Below, in pieces: positions 59,854-64,000 of a stretch of 64,000 bases of DNA. The stretch comes from Mangrovibacterium sp041596335 (GTDB taxonomy: Bacteria > Bacteroidota > Bacteroidia > Bacteroidales > Prolixibacteraceae): NCBI RefSeq assembly GCF_041596335.1, contig NZ_JBFHIT010000011.1, positions 1 to 64,000 on the forward strand, in the 5' to 3' direction. The notes beneath the pieces were generated by a model. It saw only the letters and a list, made by a program, of their open reading frames with translations. It was not told the DNA's origin and did no database searches. Every line of letters starts with the position of its first letter. Positions within the stretch are counted from its first letter, which is position 1. The position numbers and the translations under genes are program-made.

Positions 59854-61866
59854 CTAGCGAATTCGTCTGAACGGTTCTTTCTTCAACACCATCGCTGTTC
59901 GCGCCGGCAGATATAGATTCAGATAGTGCTGACTGGTGATTCCGCCTGACGGCCGTGTATAATAAATCATTTCATGATCAATTCGGCCCTGTCCTCCAAA
60001 TCGTTGCTCATCGGTATCGAACAGTACTTTATATTTTGAAGCTTCCAACGGAATTCCGTACCCAGTGTATGAATTCACCGGATTGAAGTTGAAAACCAAT
60101 AAATAATCGCCACGCTGAAAAGCCAGGATCTGATCGCCTTTGTTGTTGAAGCGATTGTAAACTTCCGGAATATCCAGCAGTCTGGCTTCGCGAATCCACT
60201 GCATCATTTCCCGATCGAAATCAGACAACCAATGAAAACGCAACTCCGGATCTTCAGAAATACTCCAAAGTCTCCTGGCATGTTTGCACGACCAGTTATT
60301 TCCTTCTCTGGGGAAATCGATCCATTCCGGATGCCCGAATTCATTCCCCATAAAATTAAGGTAGGCACCACCCGCACTGGCCGCTGTTGCCAAACGGATC
60401 ATTTTATGTAATGCGATGCCCCGTTCAACCGCCAAATTTGGTTGATCCTTGCGCATGCTGAAATACATTTCTTTATCAATTAAGCGAAATATGATGGTTT
60501 TATCGCCAACCAGAGCCTGATCGTGCGACTCGGCATAGCTGACCACCTTTTCGTCCATGCGCTTCGAAGTCAGTTCGTAAAAGATATGCCCAACATCCCA
60601 ATTTTCATCCGCAACTTCTTTGATTAGTTTAATCCAGTAATCGGGTACTCCCATCGCCATTCGATAATCAAAGCCATACCCTCCATCAGCCAAAGGCGTG
60701 GCCAAACCGGGCATTCCACTCATTTCTTCGGCAATCGACAAAGCATTTGGGTTTATCTCGTGAATCAACTTATTGGCTAAATAAAAATAGCTGGTTGCCT
60801 CTTCGTCGACACCGCCATTGTAATAATCGTCGTAGCCGGTAAACGCTTTACCCAAACCATGATCGTAATAAAGCATACTGGTTACTCCGTCGAAACGGAA
60901 TCCATCGAATTTGTATTCTTCAAGCCAGTATCGAATATTTGACAGTAAAAAATGAAGTACTTCATTTTTGCCATAATTGAAGCAATAGGAATCCCATGCC
61001 GGATGCTCTCCCTTCGGACCGTCGTGAAAGAACTGATATTTTGTTCCATCGTATTTTCCCAAGCCTTCATTTTCATTTTTCACGGCATGCGAATGAACCA
61101 AATCGATAATCACCGCCAATCCCATTCCATGAGCATCGTCAATCAATGCTTTCAACTCGTCGGGTGTACCAAAACGTGAAGAAGCTGCAAAGAAGCTGGA
61201 CACGTGATATCCGAAACTTCCATAGTAAGGATGCTCCGGAATAGCCATCAACTGAACCGTATTATAGCCGGCCTTTTTAATTCGCGGAAGTACATCCAAC
61301 CGAAACTCATTGTAGGTATGTACCCGTGCTTCTTCACCGGCCATCCCCACATGACTTTCGTAAATCAATGGCGCGTCTCCCCCTCGGTTATAGCCTGTAT
61401 TTTTCCACTCATAAGGTGACTCCGGACTCCAGACCTGAGCGGTGAAAATTTTTGTTTCATCGTCCTGAACCGCTCTGGTTACCCATGCCGGGATGCGAGT
61501 TCCTTTGCCGCCGTTCCAATGAATAGAAAAAGCGTACAAATCGCCATGCTTTAGCTGATTTTCATCCAGAAGCAACTCCCAATTGCCATCTCCTATCGAC
61601 TGAAACCGATAGGCCTCCTGTTCTGACCAGTCATTACATTGACCAATCAAATAAACAGCCGTCGCATTGGGCGCCCAGTCCCGCAATACCCATCCATCGG
61701 TAGTGCGATGCAAGCCATACCACAAATAGCCGCTTGCAAAGTCGCGTAGGTTGCCTCCATTAGTTACTTCGTGCTCTTTTTTAACCGCAGCATGATAGCG
61801 GGACAATATTACCGGGGCATGATTTTTTAGCCAAGGGTCATTCTCAATTAGTTTCAGAGTTTCCAT
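59854..61866 (-). CDS. glgB: 1,4-alpha-glucan branching enzyme
   Basis: Makes alpha-1,6 branches in glycogen. The 670-aa protein has an N-terminal CBM48 (GYLWYGLHRTTDGWVLRDWAP), a GH13 barrel with VIIDLVHSHAVKN, the nucleophile Asp in GFRFDGVTSMLY (~325), Glu in SIAEEMSGMP (~379), and Asp in SHDQALVGDK (~446). The C-terminal domain ends ARTAMVLKKEPF. The signature LYYDHGLGKAF is of the eukaryotic-like GH13_8 group rather than GlgB of E. coli. It leads the glycogen cluster on the minus strand. Confidence 0.93.
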   Translation of the reverse strand: METLKLIENDPWLKNHAPVILSRYHAAVKKEHEVTNGGNLRDFASGYLWYGLHRTTDGWVLRDWAPNATAVYLIGQCNDWSEQEAYRFQSIGDGNWELLLDENQLKHGDLYAFSIHWNGGKGTRIPAWVTRAVQDDETKIFTAQVWSPESPYEWKNTGYNRGGDAPLIYESHVGMAGEEARVHTYNEFRLDVLPRIKKAGYNTVQLMAIPEHPYYGSFGYHVSSFFAASSRFGTPDELKALIDDAHGMGLAVIIDLVHSHAVKNENEGLGKYDGTKYQFFHDGPKGEHPAWDSYCFNYGKNEVLHFLLSNIRYWLEEYKFDGFRFDGVTSMLYYDHGLGKAFTGYDDYYNGGVDEEATSYFYLANKLIHEINPNALSIAEEMSGMPGLATPLADGGYGFDYRMAMGVPDYWIKLIKEVADENWDVGHIFYELTSKRMDEKVVSYAESHDQALVGDKTIIFRLIDKEMYFSMRKDQPNLAVERGIALHKMIRLATAASAGGAYLNFMGNEFGHPEWIDFPREGNNWSCKHARRLWSISEDPELRFHWLSDFDREMMQWIREARLLDIPEVYNRFNNKGDQILAFQRGDYLLVFNFNPVNSYTGYGIPLEASKYKVLFDTDEQRFGGQGRIDHEMIYYTRPSGGITSQHYLNLYLPARTAMVLKKEPFRRIR

Positions 61867-62092
61867 ACAAACGTGGGTTTTTGATAAAGATAGGAATTTC
61901 AGGCTACGGAAGGCTCAATAAAACGGGCATTTCGCGAAGTTTCTAAAACATTTTTTATAGCCTTTACATAAGCCTGCTTATTGTACAAACGACGAAATGT
62001 TGACGTTGATAACAGTTCGAATGTGGTATCATAAAAGCACTCGCTAAAACAAAAACAGCCAGCCACCAAAACGGTAACTGACTGATTTACGG

Positions 62093-62165
62093 AGCGGAAA
62101 ACGGGATTCGAACCCGCGACCCTCAGCTTGGGAAGCTGATGCTCTACCAACTGAGCTACTTCCGC
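62093..62165 (-). tRNA. tRNA-Gly (anticodon CCC)
   Basis: Read on the minus strand: acceptor GCGGAAG / TTTCCGC (one G-U), D-arm GCTCAGTTGGTAGAGC, anticodon stem TCAGC-TTCCCAA-GCTGA with anticodon CCC, T-arm GCGGGTTCGAATCCCGT. The discriminator is T, as usual for glycine. CCA is not encoded. TACATTTG at 62185-62178 is a good -7 box. Confidence 0.95.
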
Positions 62166-62177
62166 GATATTTTCGAC

Positions 62178-62185
62178 CAAATGTA
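62178..62185 (-). promoter_or_regulatory. -7 box (TACATTTG) for tRNA-Gly
   Basis: TACATTTG on the minus strand, identical to the -7 box of tRNA-Leu at 16269-16276, ends 12 nt before the tRNA. A TTTG at 62212-62209 is 23 bp upstream, slightly longer than ideal. Confidence 0.65.
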
Positions 62186-62224
62186 AATTATTTTATCATT
62201 CGTCACTCCAAAATCAGAAGTTTT

Positions 62225-62710
62225 TTAAAGCTTTTGCCCCGGGGAGAAACCTTTTTTTATGCGTTGTATAAAATTCTCGATTCGCTTTACTCTGGTTTCA
62301 GGGCGTTTTGCCTGATTGATGTAATTGATAATTGATGACTTGTTGCTAAAGGAGAGCTGCTCAAATTTCTCACTCAACCGGGGATCTTCGTCCAACAGCC
62401 ATTGAAAGTCGTCCGGGATCTCGAGCACTCGTGGTGTCAAATCTTGCTCAACAACCAGGTGCACTTCATCGCCGTGTTGCTTACCAACCTGTTTCAAAAT
62501 TTCTTTTCGGATATGAATGGCGTGCTCACCATGGCCAATTGGGATCAGGCTCCCGGTTTTATGCACCCCGTCGACCCAACAATTAATTCTCACCGGCCCT
62601 CCTGTTCCAAATTCAATGCGCACATCAAAAGGAAAGCCGCCGAAAGTCCCAGGAATACCACGATCCAACTGGAAAAGAATTGTTGTGTATTCAAATCGCT
62701 TTGGCCTCAT
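62225..62710 (-). CDS. DUF1905 / YdeI-like protein
   Basis: Product of 161 aa. The N-terminal part (EYTTILFQLD, GTFGGFPFDVRIEFGTGGPV, HAIHIRKEILKQVGKQHGDEV) resembles DUF1905, and the C-terminal part (LDEDPRLSEKFEQLSFSNKSS) resembles the YdeI/OmpD-associated helical module. Function unknown. The ATG overlaps the queG stop by 4 bp (ATGA), so it is translationally coupled to queG. No signal peptide. Confidence 0.8.
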   Translation of the reverse strand: MRPKRFEYTTILFQLDRGIPGTFGGFPFDVRIEFGTGGPVRINCWVDGVHKTGSLIPIGHGEHAIHIRKEILKQVGKQHGDEVHLVVEQDLTPRVLEIPDDFQWLLDEDPRLSEKFEQLSFSNKSSIINYINQAKRPETRVKRIENFIQRIKKGFSPGQKL

Positions 62711-63681
62711 TCCTCTAAATCTTTGTCGGATGGTCTGTTGACTTCAACGGAGCCGACCGGCTCAATAAACCGCAGGTTCCGCATAAGCCCGCTGTATTTT
62801 GTTCGTTTCACCGCCGATTTCCTGAACAGTTCGGCAAAGAGCTTCTCGTCCATACTCAGCCATTCGTGCCGAGTTAAAGCCATAAGTTTTGGGTTTGGGT
62901 TGAAAGCGGGTTCTTTGTGAGCCTCCGATTTTAAGTTCCACGGGCAAACATCCTGACAAATATCGCAGCCGAAAATCCGATCATCAAATTGTCCTTTTAA
63001 GCGTTCGTCAATTTCTCCTCGCTGTTCTATTGTTTGGTACGAAATACAGCGCCTCGCATCGACCACATAAGGCGCTACGATCGCTTTTGTCGGGCAGGCA
63101 TCCAAACACCGGGTGCAATTGCCACAATGGTTGCTAACAATTCGACGATCGGGTTCCAGTTCCAGATCGACCAGCAACTCGCCGATAAAAAAAAAGCTCC
63201 CATGCTCAACTGATATCAGATTGGAGTTTTTCCCAATCCAACCAAGGCCGGCCCGAACAGCCCAAGCCTTGTCGAGCACCGGTGCCGAATCGACAAACGC
63301 TCGCCCGTTGCATGCGGCGATTTCCTCGTTTATAAACGCTAGCAGGGAACGCAGCTTTTCTTTCAATACAAAATGATAATCGGCACCATAGGCATATTTC
63401 GAAAGAACAGGTGCATCGGGCGATAACTGCTTTTCTTTCGGATAGTAATTCAACAGCACCGAAATAACCGATCGGCTTCCTTCGTGCAACAGACGGGGAT
63501 CGAGTCGTTTATCCTGATTGCGGGCCATGTAATCCATGTCACCGTTCATTCCGGCAACCAGCCATTGCTCGAATCTGGATTCTTCCTCAGCCAAAAAATC
63601 AGCTTTTGAAATACCACAAGCCAAAAACCCCAGCTCACGAGCTTTTTCTTTAATCCGATCCCTTTGTTCGTTCTTATTCAT
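62707..63681 (-). CDS. queG: Epoxyqueuosine reductase QueG
   Basis: Last step of queuosine synthesis: reduces epoxyqueuosine in tRNA with a cobalamin and two 4Fe-4S clusters. The 324-aa protein has AWAVRAGLGWIGKNSNLI, and the cluster motifs CGNCTRCLDACPTKAI and CDICQDVCPWN, the family signature. Length is a little short of E. coli QueG (379) at the C-terminus, which lacks the HEAT-like tail found in some members. It is 15 kb from the other queuosine genes. The DUF1905-like gene overlaps its 3' end. Confidence 0.95.
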   Translation of the reverse strand: MNKNEQRDRIKEKARELGFLACGISKADFLAEEESRFEQWLVAGMNGDMDYMARNQDKRLDPRLLHEGSRSVISVLLNYYPKEKQLSPDAPVLSKYAYGADYHFVLKEKLRSLLAFINEEIAACNGRAFVDSAPVLDKAWAVRAGLGWIGKNSNLISVEHGSFFFIGELLVDLELEPDRRIVSNHCGNCTRCLDACPTKAIVAPYVVDARRCISYQTIEQRGEIDERLKGQFDDRIFGCDICQDVCPWNLKSEAHKEPAFNPNPKLMALTRHEWLSMDEKLFAELFRKSAVKRTKYSGLMRNLRFIEPVGSVEVNRPSDKDLEE

Positions 63682-63696
63682 CAGGCAACAAGGTAT

Positions 63697-63722
63697 AAAA
63701 AAACCCGGATCAGACCGGGTTT
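63697..63722 (-). terminator. Terminator of the Fe-S assembly gene
   Basis: Perfect 8-bp stem AAACCCGG / CCGGGTTT (63701-63708 with 63715-63722), loop ATCAGA; on the minus strand seven T follow. Confidence 0.92.
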
Positions 63723-63759
63723 GTGTCGCAAAGCTTTTAATACGAACGCTTATTTTTTC

Positions 63760-64000
63760 CTAAAAGAAACCCAATTCAAGGCGGGCTTCCTCACTCATCA
63801 TCGATTTTTCCCAGGGCGGCTCGAAAGTCAGCTCAACATGAGCATCCTCAACTCCATCAGCCGATAAGGCAGCCTGACGGGCATCTTCTACCAGCATATC
63901 AGCAACCGGGCAACCAGGAGCAGTCAAGGTCATTATAATCGTGGCTTTGTTGGTATCATCAACATCCACATTATACACCAAGCCTAAGTCATATATATTG
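63760..64000 (-). CDS. Metal-sulfur cluster assembly factor (MIP18/DUF59), 5' end outside window
   Basis: C-terminal ~80 residues of a SufT/PaaD-type protein in Fe-S cluster assembly. The frame is open to the window end: NIYDLGLVYNVDV precedes TIIMTLTAPGCPVADML, where Cys is the conserved family residue. The C-terminal PPWEKSMMSEEARLELGF is also typical. The TTG at 63981 is not the start; the true start lies beyond position 64000. It is followed by a strong terminator. Confidence 0.9.
   Translation of the reverse strand, partial: NIYDLGLVYNVDVDDTNKATIIMTLTAPGCPVADMLVEDARQAALSADGVEDAHVELTFEPPWEKSMMSEEARLELGFF

Noticed and set aside
61899..62180. 93-codon minus-strand frame containing VAQLVEHQLPKLRVAGSNPV
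   Set aside because: It is a read-through of tRNA-Gly; this peptide is a common artefact of translating a tRNA gene. The tRNA fits fully at 62093-62165.
1..64000. CRISPR arrays, insertion sequences, prophage, integron
   Set aside because: No spaced repeats, transposase, integrase or terminal-repeat pattern was found by eye.

Overview
The window reads as ordinary chromosomal DNA of a member of the Bacteroidota. Signs of this are a single-gene SecDF fusion, repeated -7 boxes of the type TAnnTTTG upstream of genes and both tRNAs, mostly weak Shine-Dalgarno sequences, many lipoprotein-type signal peptides, and a glycogen cluster that pairs a GT4 synthase with a GH57 protein. Moderate GC and gene content fit the Marinilabiliales/Prolixibacteraceae side of the phylum, but that placement is inference. 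I see no phage, insertion sequence, integrase, CRISPR array or toxin island.

Layout. 0-5.4 kb: secDF, tatA, a Ca2+/cation antiporter and a LolD-type ATPase. 5.5-9.0 kb: an orphan membrane histidine kinase and a small accessory patch (VOC protein, HxlR regulator, amidohydrolase). 9.4-16.1 kb: ald, a PLP aminotransferase, recQ, tatC-lptB. 16.3-19.9 kb: tRNA-Leu, then the proteostasis block tig, clpP, clpX. 20-29 kb: fetAB, a secreted alpha/beta hydrolase, rmuC, greA-HIT, two uncharacterised proteins, a Rieske-like lipoprotein, ahcY and ribF. 29-38 kb: a thioredoxin-fold lipoprotein without catalytic cysteines, lpxH, a KAS III-type enzyme, a DEAD-box helicase, ung, and the operon TPR protein-DMT transporter-ruvC. 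38-45 kb: lipA, lipB, a hexose-6-phosphate mutarotase, a methyltransferase, a small thiamine-binding-like protein, purT, and a metallophosphoesterase lipoprotein with an outer-membrane-like partner. 45-47.2 kb: the queuosine operon yhhQ-queC-queF. 47.5-51.1 kb: a second DEAD-box helicase and an acyl-CoA ligase with a cupin-type regulator. 51.3-61.9 kb: a glycogen/alpha-glucan cluster (phosphorylase, GH57, GT4 synthase, debranching enzyme, GSCFA protein, branching enzyme). 62-64 kb: tRNA-Gly, a DUF1905/YdeI-like protein, queG, and an Fe-S assembly factor cut by the window end.

Functional themes are protein export (Sec, Tat), lipid A and LPS transport (lpxH, lptB), lipoate synthesis (lipA, lipB), queuosine synthesis (queC, queF, queG and a precursor transporter), alpha-glucan storage, and ATP-dependent proteolysis.

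The most interesting signals are four. (1) A preQ1-I-like riboswitch pseudoknot sits directly in front of the yhhQ-queC-queF operon. (2) A terminator-like hairpin between tig and clpP carries a promoter -7 box in its left arm, so native clpP transcripts should lack that arm. (3) A Rieske-box lipoprotein has both histidine ligands replaced. (4) A ResA/TlpA-type lipoprotein has CxxC replaced by DRGS. All four come from reading the sequence by eye and need structure and homology searches to confirm.
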